64,000 nt of DNA from Actinomycetospora straminea (GTDB lineage: Bacteria > Actinomycetota > Actinomycetes > Mycobacteriales > Pseudonocardiaceae): assembly GCF_028737255.1 (NCBI RefSeq), contig NZ_JAQZAN010000003.1:1-64000 (forward strand), given 5' to 3'. Below, one piece after another: positions 10,832 through 21,910 of this stretch. A program made the position numbers and the translations under genes. Positions within the stretch are counted from its first letter, which is position 1; every line of letters starts with the position of its first letter. The notes below the pieces were generated by a model that did no database searches, was not told the origin of the DNA, and saw only the letters and a list, made by a program, of their open reading frames with translations.

Positions 10832-11196
10832 CACGGTGCCGCCGGCCCGCCCACCCGACCGGGGGGAGCCCCGGTGGACCGACCGGCCTCCTCGGCCGGG
10901 TGGTTCACCGGTGGCGAACACCTCGGCGGGATGACCCGGACGTCGGGGATGGTTGGACAGGACGGAAACGGGGAGGACCCACGACGGTCCGTCGCCGCGT
11001 GTCCGCCGTCACGGTGGTGCAACCGTCACCGTCCCGTGACGTCACGCGCGACGACTAGGATGGCCTTACGGTGCAGTGGCAGTTCGGGCACCGTGGGGGT
11101 CCCGATCCGTCATCGGGCACCAGCCAAGGGGCCACCGGGGCGTTCCTTCGGGGACACTCGGTGGCGGACCGCCGGCGCAGCAGTCAGGAGTGACGA
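10832..11196 (+). other. clpC upstream region
   Basis: 365 bp without a gene. It holds the ClgR-like palindrome at 10903-10919, a possible -10 hexamer TAGGAT at 11056-11061 and the ribosome site AGGAG at 11187. The distance from operator to start suggests more than one promoter. Confidence 0.5.
10903..10919. promoter_or_regulatory. ClgR-box-like operator of clpC
   Basis: GTTCAC-N5-GCGAAC, one mismatch from the GTTCGC-N5-GCG form known for the ClgR activator of clp genes in streptomycetes. ClgR control of clpC is established in several actinobacteria; clgR itself is not in the window. Confidence 0.6.
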
Positions 11197-13734
<2,538 letters not shown>

Positions 13735-13754
13735 TCCGCCCGCCGCACGTCACC

Positions 13755-13792
13755 CGGAGCCCCGGTCCCCTCCCGAGGGGGCCGGGGCTCCG
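13755..13792. terminator. Bidirectional terminator hairpin
   Basis: 11-bp perfect outer stem CGGAGCCCCGG / CCGGGGCTCCG with a further C4/G4 inner stem, between convergent clpC and the WYL regulator. No U-tract, as is common in high-GC actinobacteria. Confidence 0.8.
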
Positions 13793-13798
13793 GCGTGT

Positions 13799-14794
13799 CT
13801 AGCCCCCGTACATCCCGGCGAGGGCGTGGGCGACGCCGGCCATCTGCTCCCGCAGGGCCAGGGGGGCGAGCACCTCGACGTCGGCGCCGAGGGCCAGCAG
13901 CTCGTGGCGGGCGTGGGCGATCGACTCGATCGGGATGACCGCCTCGACCCAGCCGTCGGCGTCGGCCGGCCACGTGCCCTCGGTCAGCGCGCGGGCGGTG
14001 TGGGGGGTGAGGACCACCGACGCGAGCTCGAGGGCCTGCGGCGAGAACCGCACGGTCGCCTCGGCCTGGTAGAGCGCGTCGGTGAGCTCCTGGGTGCGCT
14101 GGTGCCAGTACTTCCACAGGTCGAAGCCCTCGGGCCGCTCGAAACGGACGTCGAGGGTCTCGAGGTGGAGGATGCGCGCGACGCGGTAGGTGCGCGGCGT
14201 GGCGCCGGGCTCTCCGCTCGGCACGGCGACCAGGTACCAGGTGCCGGCCTTGAGCACGAGACCGAGCGGTTCCAGCTCGCGCTCGACCTCCGGCTCCCGC
14301 CCGCCGGTCGCCCAGCGCCGGTAGCGCACGCGCAGCACCCGCTGGTTCCACACGGCGTCGGCGACCCCGGTCAGGGTCGGGACGTGGTCGGCCTCGCGGA
14401 ACCAGCCGGGGGCGTCGAGGTGGAAGCGCTCGGCGATGCGGCCGGCGCGGTCGGAGAGCTCGCCGGGCAGCGCCGCCTGGACCTTGAGCTGCGCGGCCGC
14501 GAGCACCCGCCCGAGCCCGAGCTCCGCGGCCGCCTCGGGCATCCCCGAGAGCGCGAGGGCGTCGGCCTCCTCGGCGGTCATGCCGGTCAGGTGGGTGCGG
14601 TAGCCCTCCAGCAGCGAGTAGCCGCCGTCCGGGCCGCGGTCGGCGTAGACGGGCACCCCGGACGCCGAGAGCGCGTCCATGTCGCGGTAGATCGTGCGGA
14701 TCGAGACCTCGAGCTCGTCGGCGAGCTCCCGCGCCGTGAGACGGCCACGGTTCTGCAACAGCAGGAGCACGGAGAGGAGCCGGCTGGCGCGCAC
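13799..14794 (-). CDS. WYL-domain (YafY-type) transcriptional regulator
   Basis: 331 residues. N-terminal DeoR-like winged helix (LTARELADELEVSIRTIYRDMDAL, residues about 18-42), middle helical part, then a WYL domain (GTWYLVAVPSGE and TYRVARIL, residues about 185-208) and a WCX C-terminus. WYL domains sense nucleic acid or small ligands; the target is unknown. GTG start. The perfect palindrome at 14815-14831 lies 20-40 nt upstream and is a likely autoregulatory site. Confidence 0.9.
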   Translation of the reverse strand: MRASRLLSVLLLLQNRGRLTARELADELEVSIRTIYRDMDALSASGVPVYADRGPDGGYSLLEGYRTHLTGMTAEEADALALSGMPEAAAELGLGRVLAAAQLKVQAALPGELSDRAGRIAERFHLDAPGWFREADHVPTLTGVADAVWNQRVLRVRYRRWATGGREPEVERELEPLGLVLKAGTWYLVAVPSGEPGATPRTYRVARILHLETLDVRFERPEGFDLWKYWHQRTQELTDALYQAEATVRFSPQALELASVVLTPHTARALTEGTWPADADGWVEAVIPIESIAHARHELLALGADVEVLAPLALREQMAGVAHALAGMYGG

Positions 14795-14814
14795 AGGTCA
14801 GTGGTACCCCATGA

Positions 14815-14831
14815 CTGACAGGTCCTGTCAG
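14815..14831. promoter_or_regulatory. Candidate WYL-regulator operator
   Basis: Perfect inverted repeat CTGACAGG-T-CCTGTCAG. It overlaps the stop codon of the upstream YihY gene and sits just before the regulator start. Confidence 0.5.
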
Positions 14832-15886
14832 GCACGTCCCCCGTCCGGCGCGACGGTTTCAGCCGGTTGCTCGGGTTGGAGCTCGTCGGGGATGCCGTCG
14901 GCGTCGTCATCCCGCAGCAGCGGGTCGCCGATGCCGGCCCGCGCGCCCTCCAGCTGCGCGGCGACCGCGACCCCGAGCAGCAGCGCGATACCCGTCACCG
15001 TCGCCCACAGCAGCAGGGCCATGATCCCGGCGAGCGGGCCGTAGGTCTGGCTGAAGTCGCCGGAGACCGCGACGTAGAGCGCCACGCACCCGGACGCCGC
15101 GAGCCACAGGATCACCGTCAGCCCGGCGCCGAGCGCGAGCCACGACAGGCCCGGCTGGTGGCGGCGGGGCGCGTAGCGGAAGAGCACGGTGACGGCGACG
15201 ACGAGCGCGGCCAGGCCCACGGGCCAGCGCAGGACGTCGAACACCGTCTCGGCGACGTCACCCCAGCGGTAGACGTCCTCGACGGCGTCACCGAGCGGCC
15301 CACCAGCGATGATGAGCACCAGGCCGACACCGAGCGCCGAGCCCGCCGTCAGCGTCAGCACGGCCGCGCGGGCGTACTTGCGGACGAAGGGCCGGTCGCG
15401 CTCGGTGCCGTAGATGCGGTTGGTGCCGCGCTCGAGCTGGGCGATCGCGGACGTCATGGCCAGGAAGGCCGTGATCAGTCCCAGGGCGACGGCGATCTCG
15501 CCGACGTTCTCGCTGGGCGAGTCCTCGACCTCGCCGTCCTCCTCGGGCAGCTCCGCGGGGCCGCGGGCGACGACGTCGGCGAGCAGCTGGTCGCCGGCGC
15601 CCGGTGAGACCGCGACGACGGTGCGCGCCACGACCTGCGCCACCGACTCGGCGCCCACAGCTGTCGCGAGCCCGCTGCCGGCGATGACGAGCGGGACGAC
15701 GGCGAGCGCGAGCTGCAGCGCGAACCCCCGCGCGTGGCTGAAGCCGTCGCCGAACCGGAAGCGCATGAGGGCGTCGCGCAGCAGTGTCACGAGCCCGATC
15801 CGGCGCGCGGTGTGCCACGCGTCGTCGGCCGACAGCAGGTCACCGTCCATGTCCGTGGTGACGGGGACCGCGCGCACCGAGCTCAC
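14828..15886 (-). CDS. YihY/BrkB family inner-membrane protein
   Basis: 352 residues with about six hydrophobic spans (for example LQLALAVVPLVIAGSGLATAV and GIALLLGVAVAAQLEGARAG) and the family text FRFGDGFSHARGFALQLALA and FLAMTSAIAQLERGTNRIYG. Function of the family is not known despite the old RNase BN label. GTG start. The stop lies 33 bases upstream of the WYL regulator on the same strand, so they may be co-transcribed. Confidence 0.9.
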   Translation of the reverse strand: MSSVRAVPVTTDMDGDLLSADDAWHTARRIGLVTLLRDALMRFRFGDGFSHARGFALQLALAVVPLVIAGSGLATAVGAESVAQVVARTVVAVSPGAGDQLLADVVARGPAELPEEDGEVEDSPSENVGEIAVALGLITAFLAMTSAIAQLERGTNRIYGTERDRPFVRKYARAAVLTLTAGSALGVGLVLIIAGGPLGDAVEDVYRWGDVAETVFDVLRWPVGLAALVVAVTVLFRYAPRRHQPGLSWLALGAGLTVILWLAASGCVALYVAVSGDFSQTYGPLAGIMALLLWATVTGIALLLGVAVAAQLEGARAGIGDPLLRDDDADGIPDELQPEQPAETVAPDGGRA

Positions 15887-15946
15887 GCCGTCATCTTCCC
15901 CGGATCCTGACCGGAGATGTCAGCAGCGGTACGGCAGGCTCACCGC

Positions 15947-17053
15947 ATGGTCGAGACGCTGACCCGCGAGCAGGTCCTGGCGCACCGCGTCGCCGCGCAG
16001 GGCCTGCACCGCGACCGGCCGCTGGGGCCCCTGTTCTCGCTGGGTCTGCAGGACGCGGGGCCCACCGCACGGCTCGCGATCGCCGCACGGTCCGACGGCG
16101 ACCCCGACCCGGTGGCGCTCGGGCTGGTCGACGGTTGGACCCACCGAGGCGCGCCGCACCACCACCCGCCCGCCGAGCGCCCCGCCATCGCCGCAGCCGC
16201 GCGTCCCTTCGACGACGCCGACGCGGCGGCGCGCCTGAACTGGAGCGGACCCGAGCAGCGCCGGGTCGGCATCCCCGCCCGCGAGGCGATCGACCGGGCG
16301 GCGGACGCGCTCGCCGAGGTCGTCACCGAGCCGATGACCAAGGGTGCCGCCAGCGGCGCGGTGACGGAGCTGCTGCCCGACGCCCTGCTGCGCGACTGCC
16401 GCGGCTGCGCCACCGTCCACGTCAACGAGCAGCTCTTCCGGCTCTCGGCGTTCCCGGTCGGCGTCGGCCTCGACCCGACGGGCCGGACGCTGCTGCTGAT
16501 CCCGCCGCCGCCCGGCTGGGAGCGCCCCGTCGAGGGCGACCCGGCGCGGGCGGCGCGCCTGGTGCTCGACTACCTGCGGGTGCTGGGGCCCGCCGGGCCG
16601 CGCGAGGTCGCCGACTTCGTCGGGACGTCGACGGCGGCGTTCGCGCCCGCATGGGAGGCGGCGCTGCCAGAGCTGGTCGAGGTGGCCGTCGAGGGGCGGC
16701 CGGCGTGGCTGCCCGCCGACGACCTCGACGCCGCCCTGGCCGCCCCGGACCCCGACGTCGTGCGGTTCCTGCCTCCGCTCGACCCGATGCTGCAGGCCCG
16801 CGACCGCCCGCTCCTCGTTCCCGACGAGGCGCTGCGCAAGGACCTCTACAAGATCATCGGTAACCCCGGGGCGCTGCTGGTGGACGGGGAGATCGTCGGC
16901 ACCTGGCGGCCCCGGGCGTCGGGGAAGAAGCTGACGCTCGAGGTCGCGCCCGTGGTGCCGCTCGCCCCGGACGTGCGGGCGCGCCTCGACGACGAGGCGG
17001 AGCGCGTGGCCGCCGCCCGGGGCCTGCGGCCGGCGGGGCTCACGGGGGTCTAA
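15947..17053 (+). CDS. AlkZ-like winged-helix DNA-binding protein
   Basis: 368 residues of the HTH_42/AlkZ family, whose studied members are DNA glycosylases acting on interstrand crosslinks or alkylated bases. N-terminal VLAHRVAAQGLHRD, a helical core with GPAGPREVADFVG, and LLPPLDPML-type text (FLPPLDPMLQARDRPLLV) followed by GEIVGTWRPR. I do not see the QxQ catalytic motif of characterised AlkZ/YcaQ enzymes, so activity is uncertain. Start ATG 15947 has better spacing from CAGG than ATG 15917. Confidence 0.82.
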   Translation: MVETLTREQVLAHRVAAQGLHRDRPLGPLFSLGLQDAGPTARLAIAARSDGDPDPVALGLVDGWTHRGAPHHHPPAERPAIAAAARPFDDADAAARLNWSGPEQRRVGIPAREAIDRAADALAEVVTEPMTKGAASGAVTELLPDALLRDCRGCATVHVNEQLFRLSAFPVGVGLDPTGRTLLLIPPPPGWERPVEGDPARAARLVLDYLRVLGPAGPREVADFVGTSTAAFAPAWEAALPELVEVAVEGRPAWLPADDLDAALAAPDPDVVRFLPPLDPMLQARDRPLLVPDEALRKDLYKIIGNPGALLVDGEIVGTWRPRASGKKLTLEVAPVVPLAPDVRARLDDEAERVAAARGLRPAGLTGV

Positions 17054-17060
17054 GTTCGCA

Positions 17061-17107
17061 GCGAACGTGGCGTTCGCTGCTCCTAAGCGAGCAAAGCCCC
17101 CGTTGAT
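17061..17107. repeat. 47-bp palindromic element, copy H (decayed)
   Basis: Begins GCGAACG and matches copy F (32784-32830) at 31 of 47 positions in register. The right end reads GTTGAT instead of GTTCGC, so the outer palindrome is lost. An inner GCAGCGAACG-tgg-CGTTCGCTGC hairpin (17059-17081) remains. Lies between convergent genes. Confidence 0.55.
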
Positions 17108-17129
17108 CATCCGGGGAGCGCGGCGTCGA

Positions 17130-17972
17130 TCACCCGGGAAGCACGGCGTCGACCGCCTCGAGCGTCGCGCGGGCGCCGGCGGCGAGGGCGATACCGCGGC
17201 CGTGGCGGATGTCCGGCTCGCGGACGTTGATCCGCACGAGGGCGCCCGACGCCGCGGACGCGAGCTCCGCGTGGCGCCGCACGGTCGGCACGGCGGTGCC
17301 CGCGCCCAGCTCGAGGACGACGAGCCGCGACGCGTCCTGCGCGCGCAGCCAGGCCCGGTGCTCGGCCGCCTTCTCGCCGTGGTGTCCGGGCACCCAGGCG
17401 CCGTCACCGAACATGAGGATGTTGGGCCGCGTCACGCGCCCGCACCGGGGACACGCGGGCAGCGGCGGGCGGGCGCGCATCGTGTCCTCGTCGATGACGA
17501 CGTCCACGTCGTCGGCGGGCCAGGTGCCGTCGTGGCAGGGCCGGGTGCACTGCAGCATCCCGATCGCGCCGTGGCACTCGGTGACGACGTCGTCGGCGAA
17601 CCCGGCCGCCTGGAACGCGCCGTCGACGTTCGAGGTGAACACGCGCACTGGCCGGCGGTCGGCCCACCGCCGCAGCACCGCGAACCCGGCGTGGGGGACC
17701 GTGCGCCGGTAGAGGGCCAGGCGGTGGCCGTAGAACCCCCACGCCAGCTCGGGGTCGGCGTCGAAGTGCTCGGGATCGGCGATCTCCTCGAACCGCAGCC
17801 CCAGGCGCCGGTAGGGCGGGTAGGCGCGCCAGAAGCCCTCGGGCCCGCGGAAGTCGGGCAGCCCCGAGTCGACGCCCATCCCCGCCCCGGCGCAGACGAG
17901 CAGCGCCCCGGCGCCGGCCACCGCCTCCGCCGCGGCGGCGATGAGGGCCGGATCCGGAGCCTGGGGGCTCAG
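17130..17972 (-). CDS. Sir2-family NAD-dependent protein deacylase
   Basis: About 280 residues. Sirtuin motifs in order: CAGAGMGVDSGLPDFRG (NAD binding), FTSNVDGAFQAAG, catalytic His in TECHGAIG, a four-Cys zinc site (LQCTRPCHD and ACPRCGR) and NILMFGDGAWVPG. Removes acyl groups from lysines. No ATG, GTG or TTG lies close to the first conserved residues; the best start is a CTG at 17970-17972 that overlaps the stop of mhuD (CTGA), implying coupling. A GTG further in would truncate the fold. Start remains uncertain. Confidence 0.88.
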   Translation of the reverse strand: MSPQAPDPALIAAAAEAVAGAGALLVCAGAGMGVDSGLPDFRGPEGFWRAYPPYRRLGLRFEEIADPEHFDADPELAWGFYGHRLALYRRTVPHAGFAVLRRWADRRPVRVFTSNVDGAFQAAGFADDVVTECHGAIGMLQCTRPCHDGTWPADDVDVVIDEDTMRARPPLPACPRCGRVTRPNILMFGDGAWVPGHHGEKAAEHRAWLRAQDASRLVVLELGAGTAVPTVRRHAELASAASGALVRINVREPDIRHGRGIALAAGARATLEAVDAVLPG

Positions 17973-18289
17973 GACTCGCCGCCGCCCTTGCCGACGGACA
18001 GCGCGACCTCGAACTGCAGCAGGTCCGCACCCGTCACGACGGGCTGCTGGCGCTGCCCGGCGTGCGCGGCCTCGGCGGCACCGCCACCGCGCCACGCCTC
18101 GAACGCCTCGTCGGACTCCCAGCGCGTGTAGACGAAGTAGCGGTGCTCACCCTCGATCGGGCGCAGCAGCTCGTAGCCCAGGAAGCCGGGGGTGTCGAGC
18201 ATGCTGTCGCCGTGCGCGGCGAAGCGCTTCTCGAGCTCGGGACCGCTGCCCTCGGGGACGTGGATGGCGTTGATCTTCACGACGGCCAT
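17969..18289 (-). CDS. mhuD: Haem-degrading monooxygenase MhuD
   Basis: 106 residues, ferredoxin-like dimeric ABM fold. Very close to mycobacterial MhuD across its length (MAVVKINAIHVPEGSGPELE, GFLGYELLRP, ATGADLLQFEV-like end). Catalytic Asn7, Trp66 and the haem-ligating His (His76 here, His75 in Mycobacterium because of one inserted residue) are present, so it should cleave haem to mycobilin-type products and release iron without CO. Next to mutY, as in the mycobacterial neighbourhood. Coupled to the sirtuin downstream. Confidence 0.9.
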   Translation of the reverse strand: MAVVKINAIHVPEGSGPELEKRFAAHGDSMLDTPGFLGYELLRPIEGEHRYFVYTRWESDEAFEAWRGGGAAEAAHAGQRQQPVVTGADLLQFEVALSVGKGGGES

Positions 18290-18294
18290 GGCCG

Positions 18295-19290
18295 TCAGCC
18301 TACGTCGCCCGCCTCGCCCGGCAGCGCGAAGCGACCGTCGGCCAGCTGCTCGACGAGGCCGTCGACGAGCAGCGAGTCGAGACACCGCGAGCGCTGCGCC
18401 GGGTCGGTGAGCCAGGCCTTCTCGAGGGCCTCCGCGGTGACCGGTCCCGGAGCCCCGCGCAGGACGTCGAGCAGCCGCCCGCGCACCTGCCGGTCGGTGC
18501 CCGCCCAGGTCTGGGCCTTGGGCACCGGGCCGTCCCACGCCGGGCGCCCCAGCCGCTGCCAGGCGCACAGGCGCACCACCGGGCAGCCGCCGCACCGCGG
18601 CCCGCGGGCGACGCACACCGTCGCGCCGAGCTCCATCAGCGCCGCCGACATCGTCGCCGCGTCCTCGTCCCGCGGGGCGGCGAGGGGAGCAGCGAGGGTC
18701 ACGTCCGCTGCGTCCGACGCAGCGGACGTGACCCTCGCCCCCGGCAGCAGGGCCTCGACGTCCGCGAGGTCCCGCGAGGCGGCCGGCCCGGCCCCGGCGC
18801 GCCCGTGGACGGCGCGGGCGACGACGCGGCGGACGTTGGTGTCGACGACCGGCACCCGCTGCCCGTGGGCGAACGCCGCGACCGCGCGGGCGGTGTAGGT
18901 GCCGATCCCGGGCAGCGACTCGAGGGTGTCGACGTCGGTGGGCACGACGTCGTCGTGGTCGGCGGCGATGGCCTGCGCGGCCGCGTGCAGGCGCAGCGCC
19001 CGGCGCGGGTAGCCGAGCTTGCCCCAGGCCCGCAGCACGTCGGCGGCGGGCGCGGCGGCCATCGCCGAGGGACGGGGCCAGCGCTCGAGCCACGCGCGCC
19101 ACGGCTCCTCGACCCGCGCCACCGGCGTCTGCTGGAGCATGATCTCGCTCACGAGCACGCCCCACGGCGTCGTCCCGGGGCGGCGCCAGGGCAGGTCGCG
19201 GGCGTGCGCACGGAACCACGGGACGAGGACGTCGGCGAGCGGGGTGTCGTCGGCGGCGGGTGCGGCGGCGGCGGACGTGGTGGTGCCCAT
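18295..19290 (-). CDS. mutY: A/G-specific adenine glycosylase MutY
   Basis: 331 residues. Removes adenine opposite 8-oxoguanine. Catalytic Glu49 (SEIMLQQTPV), HhH motif LPGIGTYTARAV (126-137) and Asp150 (VPVVDTNVRR), then the Fe4S4 ligands C226-x6-C233-x2-C236-x5-C242. Residues 185-200 (ARVTSAASDAADVTLA) are an insertion encoded exactly by a 47-bp palindrome and are not part of the normal enzyme; they sit just before the MSAALMELGA helix. The C-terminus is short, without an obvious full NUDIX-like 8-oxoG domain. Confidence 0.95.
   Translation of the reverse strand: MGTTTSAAAAPAADDTPLADVLVPWFRAHARDLPWRRPGTTPWGVLVSEIMLQQTPVARVEEPWRAWLERWPRPSAMAAAPAADVLRAWGKLGYPRRALRLHAAAQAIAADHDDVVPTDVDTLESLPGIGTYTARAVAAFAHGQRVPVVDTNVRRVVARAVHGRAGAGPAASRDLADVEALLPGARVTSAASDAADVTLAAPLAAPRDEDAATMSAALMELGATVCVARGPRCGGCPVVRLCAWQRLGRPAWDGPVPKAQTWAGTDRQVRGRLLDVLRGAPGPVTAEALEKAWLTDPAQRSRCLDSLLVDGLVEQLADGRFALPGEAGDVG
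18692..18738. repeat. 47-bp palindromic element, copy A, inside mutY
   Basis: Perfect palindrome with 23-bp arms around a single central base, beginning GCGAGGGTCACG. Core GCTGCGTCCGACGCAGC differs by one base from the core of copy C at 7439-7485. Entirely inside the mutY frame without breaking it. Confidence 0.85.
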
Positions 19291-19401
19291 CGACCGCCGA
19301 TCCTGCCCCGACCGCCCGCCGTCGCCACCGTCGGGTGAAACGGGCCGGCGACCGCGTGGTGGAGGATCGCCCTGCGCAAGGGCGAACCTACTTTCCGTGA
19401 C

Positions 19402-20436
19402 GTGTGGGAGCCGGTCGGACCGCTCGCGCCGTCGGTCTACTGGCGGCGCCGGTTCCTCGCGCTCGGCGTCGTGACCCTCGTGCTCGGCGGGTTCGTCTGG
19501 GCCGCGATGGGTCTGGCCGGCGGTGAGCCGGAGCCGGCGACCGTCGAGGCTCGCGCCCGGGCCGCCGCGATGGCCGGGGCGGACCCCGGGAGCAGCGCCG
19601 CGGCGGCCGCCTCCGGCACGGACGCGCCGGGTCCGATCGAGGCGGCGCTTCCCGACGCCTCGGTCGACGGCCCGGTCCTGCCCGACGCCTCGGCCCCGCC
19701 CGGCGCCCTGCCGGCGCTCCCGACCGCCGGGGCGCTGCCCTCGGAGCCCGGCGCGCCCACCGTCGTCCCGCCGGGCGACGGGCCGGGTCTCGTGCCGACG
19801 CCGGTGCCCGACGGCGCGCTGCTCGTGCCCCCGGGCGGCACGGGGTTCCGCGGCTTCCTGCCGCCCGGCGTGCCGACGGGCTCCGCCGGCCCCCTGCTCG
19901 CCACGCCGACGACCACGCCGGCCCCGAGCACCCCGGTGCCCTCGACCACCACGCCCCCGACCACCACGCCCCCGACCACCACGCCCCCGAGCACGACGGC
20001 CACGACGCCCCCCGAGCCCCCGACCGCCGCCGTCCCCGAGCCCGGCCCGTGCGCCGACGGCGACCTGCGCGTCACCGCCCGCACCGACGCCACGAGCTAC
20101 CCGGCGGGCAGCAAGCCCGTCCTGAGCCTCGTCGTCACCAACACCGGCGGCGTGCCCTGTGTGCGGGACCTGGACGCCGCGAAGCAGGCGGTGGCCGTGG
20201 TCCGCACGCCCGGCGACGGCCTGTGGGGCAGCAACGACTGCTCGCCGGGCGACACCGACGACGTCCGTACGCTCGCGCCGGGCGAGGAGGCCGTGTTCTC
20301 GGTGCGCTGGTCGGGCAGGACGTCGATGCCGGGCTGTGCGGGGGAGCGGACGGTCGTGCCGCCGGGGACCTACCAGCTGCTCGCGCGCCTCGACGGCATC
20401 GTCAGCGACCCGGTGTCGTTCACCCTCGCGGGCTGA
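19402..20436 (+). CDS. Membrane-anchored Pro/Thr-rich protein (Rv3587c-like)
   Basis: 344 residues. Short cytoplasmic N-terminus, one membrane span (FLALGVVTLVLGGFVWAAMG, about 14-33), a long Pro/Ala/Thr linker with a 15-bp tandem repeat (Thr-Thr-Pro-Pro, about 19935-19995), and a beta-sandwich-like extracellular domain from about residue 213 (CADGDLRVTA ... SLVVTNTGGVPCVRDL). Position beside mutY and radA matches Rv3587c of M. tuberculosis; function unknown. TACTTT at 19389-19394 ends 7 nt before the GTG, suggesting leaderless transcription. Convergent with radA and overlapping it by 17 bp. Confidence 0.75.
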   Translation: MWEPVGPLAPSVYWRRRFLALGVVTLVLGGFVWAAMGLAGGEPEPATVEARARAAAMAGADPGSSAAAAASGTDAPGPIEAALPDASVDGPVLPDASAPPGALPALPTAGALPSEPGAPTVVPPGDGPGLVPTPVPDGALLVPPGGTGFRGFLPPGVPTGSAGPLLATPTTTPAPSTPVPSTTTPPTTTPPTTTPPSTTATTPPEPPTAAVPEPGPCADGDLRVTARTDATSYPAGSKPVLSLVVTNTGGVPCVRDLDAAKQAVAVVRTPGDGLWGSNDCSPGDTDDVRTLAPGEEAVFSVRWSGRTSMPGCAGERTVVPPGTYQLLARLDGIVSDPVSFTLAG

Positions 20437-21844
20437 GGTCCGGGTCCTTCTCCAGGGTCGTGCGCATGAGCGCGCCGCGGAGGTCGTCGACCGGGGCGGC
20501 CGTCAGCCCCTTCGGGGTGCGGACCTCACCGGGCGGGACGATCGCGCGGCTGATGCCGAGCCGGCCGGCCTCGGCGAGGCGACGCTCGAGGGCCACCACC
20601 CGGCGGACCTCGCCGCCCAGCCCGACCTCGCCGATGGCGACGAGCCCCGAGCGCACCGCCTCGCCGTGGTAGGCCGAGGCGATCGCGATGGCGACCGCGA
20701 GGTCGGCCGACGGCTCGCGCAGCTTCATGCCGCCGACCGTCGCGACGAAGACGTCCTTGTCGTGCAGGCGCAGCCCGCACCGCTCCTGGAGCACCGCGAG
20801 GATCTTGGCGACGCGGCCGCTGTCGAGGTCGGACACCACGCGGCGCGGCGGGGTGTCCGACGGCCGGGTGGCGACGAGGGCCTGCACCTCGGCCATCAGC
20901 GGGCGGCGCCCCTCCATCGCCACCGTCACGGTCTGCCCCGCGACCGTGCGCTCGAGGCCACCGGTGAACAGCCCCGACGGGTCGGTGACCTCGGCGATCC
21001 CGCGGTCGTTCATCTCGAAGCAGCCGACCTCGTCCGTGGCGCCGAAGCGGTTCTTCAGGCCGCGGACCAGGCGCAACGGCGAGTGCCGGTCGCCCTCGAA
21101 GGAGAGCACGACGTCGACGAGGTGCTCGAGCGTGCGGGGACCGGCCACCGCGCCGTCCTTGGTGACGTGCCCGATGAGCACCACGGGCAGGTCGCGCTGC
21201 TTGGCGAGCGCGACGAGCGCCGTCGTGACCGTGCGCACCTGAGAGACACCACCCGGCGAGCCCTCGGCCGTCGCGGTGCCGACCGTCTGCACCGAGTCGA
21301 CCACCAGCAGCTCGGGGTCGACGGCCTCGACGTGGGCCGCGATCTCCTCGAGGTCGCCCGTGGCCGAGAGGAACAGGTGCGGCGCGAGACCCCCGGTGCG
21401 CTCGGCTCGCAGGCGCACCTGGCCCGCCGACTCCTCGCCCGTGACGTACAGCACGGTGGCCCCGTCGCGCGCCCGGCGGGCCGCGACCTCGAGCAGCAGC
21501 GTCGACTTGCCCACCCCCGGCTCGCCCGCGAGCAGCACGACCACCCCGGGCACGAGACCGCCGCCCAGCACGCGGTCGAGCTCGCCGACACCCGTCCGAC
21601 GGGCCGTCGCGGTCTCGAGGTCGACCTGCCCGATCTGGCGGACCGGGCTGGCCGGGCGCGCCGCGGGAGTCGGCGCGACGCCGGGGCGTCCGCTGCGCCC
21701 CGCGGCTGGGGACGTGTCGGGGGCCTCCTCGACCGTGCCCCAGCCGCCGCAGTCGGGGCAGCGGCCGACCCACTTCGCGGCGGTGTGGCCGCAGGCGGTG
21801 CACTCGAAGCGGGCGGCGCGGGCGCGTGACGTCACGGGGGGCAC
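20420..21844 (-). CDS. radA: DNA repair protein RadA
   Basis: 474 residues. Branch-migration helicase related to RecA. N-terminal C4 zinc finger (CTACG ... CPDCG), Walker A GEPGVGKS near 98, the RadA-specific KNRFG motif in LKNRFGATDEVG, and a C-terminal Lon-like domain (DLAVAIAIASAYHGEAV). GTG start at 21844 (GTG 21835 also possible). In many actinobacteria disA follows radA; here it is missing and the Rv3587c-like gene faces radA directly. Confidence 0.96.
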   Translation of the reverse strand: MPPVTSRARAARFECTACGHTAAKWVGRCPDCGGWGTVEEAPDTSPAAGRSGRPGVAPTPAARPASPVRQIGQVDLETATARRTGVGELDRVLGGGLVPGVVVLLAGEPGVGKSTLLLEVAARRARDGATVLYVTGEESAGQVRLRAERTGGLAPHLFLSATGDLEEIAAHVEAVDPELLVVDSVQTVGTATAEGSPGGVSQVRTVTTALVALAKQRDLPVVLIGHVTKDGAVAGPRTLEHLVDVVLSFEGDRHSPLRLVRGLKNRFGATDEVGCFEMNDRGIAEVTDPSGLFTGGLERTVAGQTVTVAMEGRRPLMAEVQALVATRPSDTPPRRVVSDLDSGRVAKILAVLQERCGLRLHDKDVFVATVGGMKLREPSADLAVAIAIASAYHGEAVRSGLVAIGEVGLGGEVRRVVALERRLAEAGRLGISRAIVPPGEVRTPKGLTAAPVDDLRGALMRTTLEKDPDLSPRG

Positions 21845-21910
21845 CGTAGGACGGACCCCCGACAGTGCCGGGACGCGCGGCCGAGGCGTGCGCGGTTGTC
21901 GGCCCGGGGA

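Noticed and set aside
19935-19995. 15-bp direct repeats
   Set aside because: Simple in-frame Thr-Thr-Pro-Pro linker coding repeats in a membrane-anchored protein.
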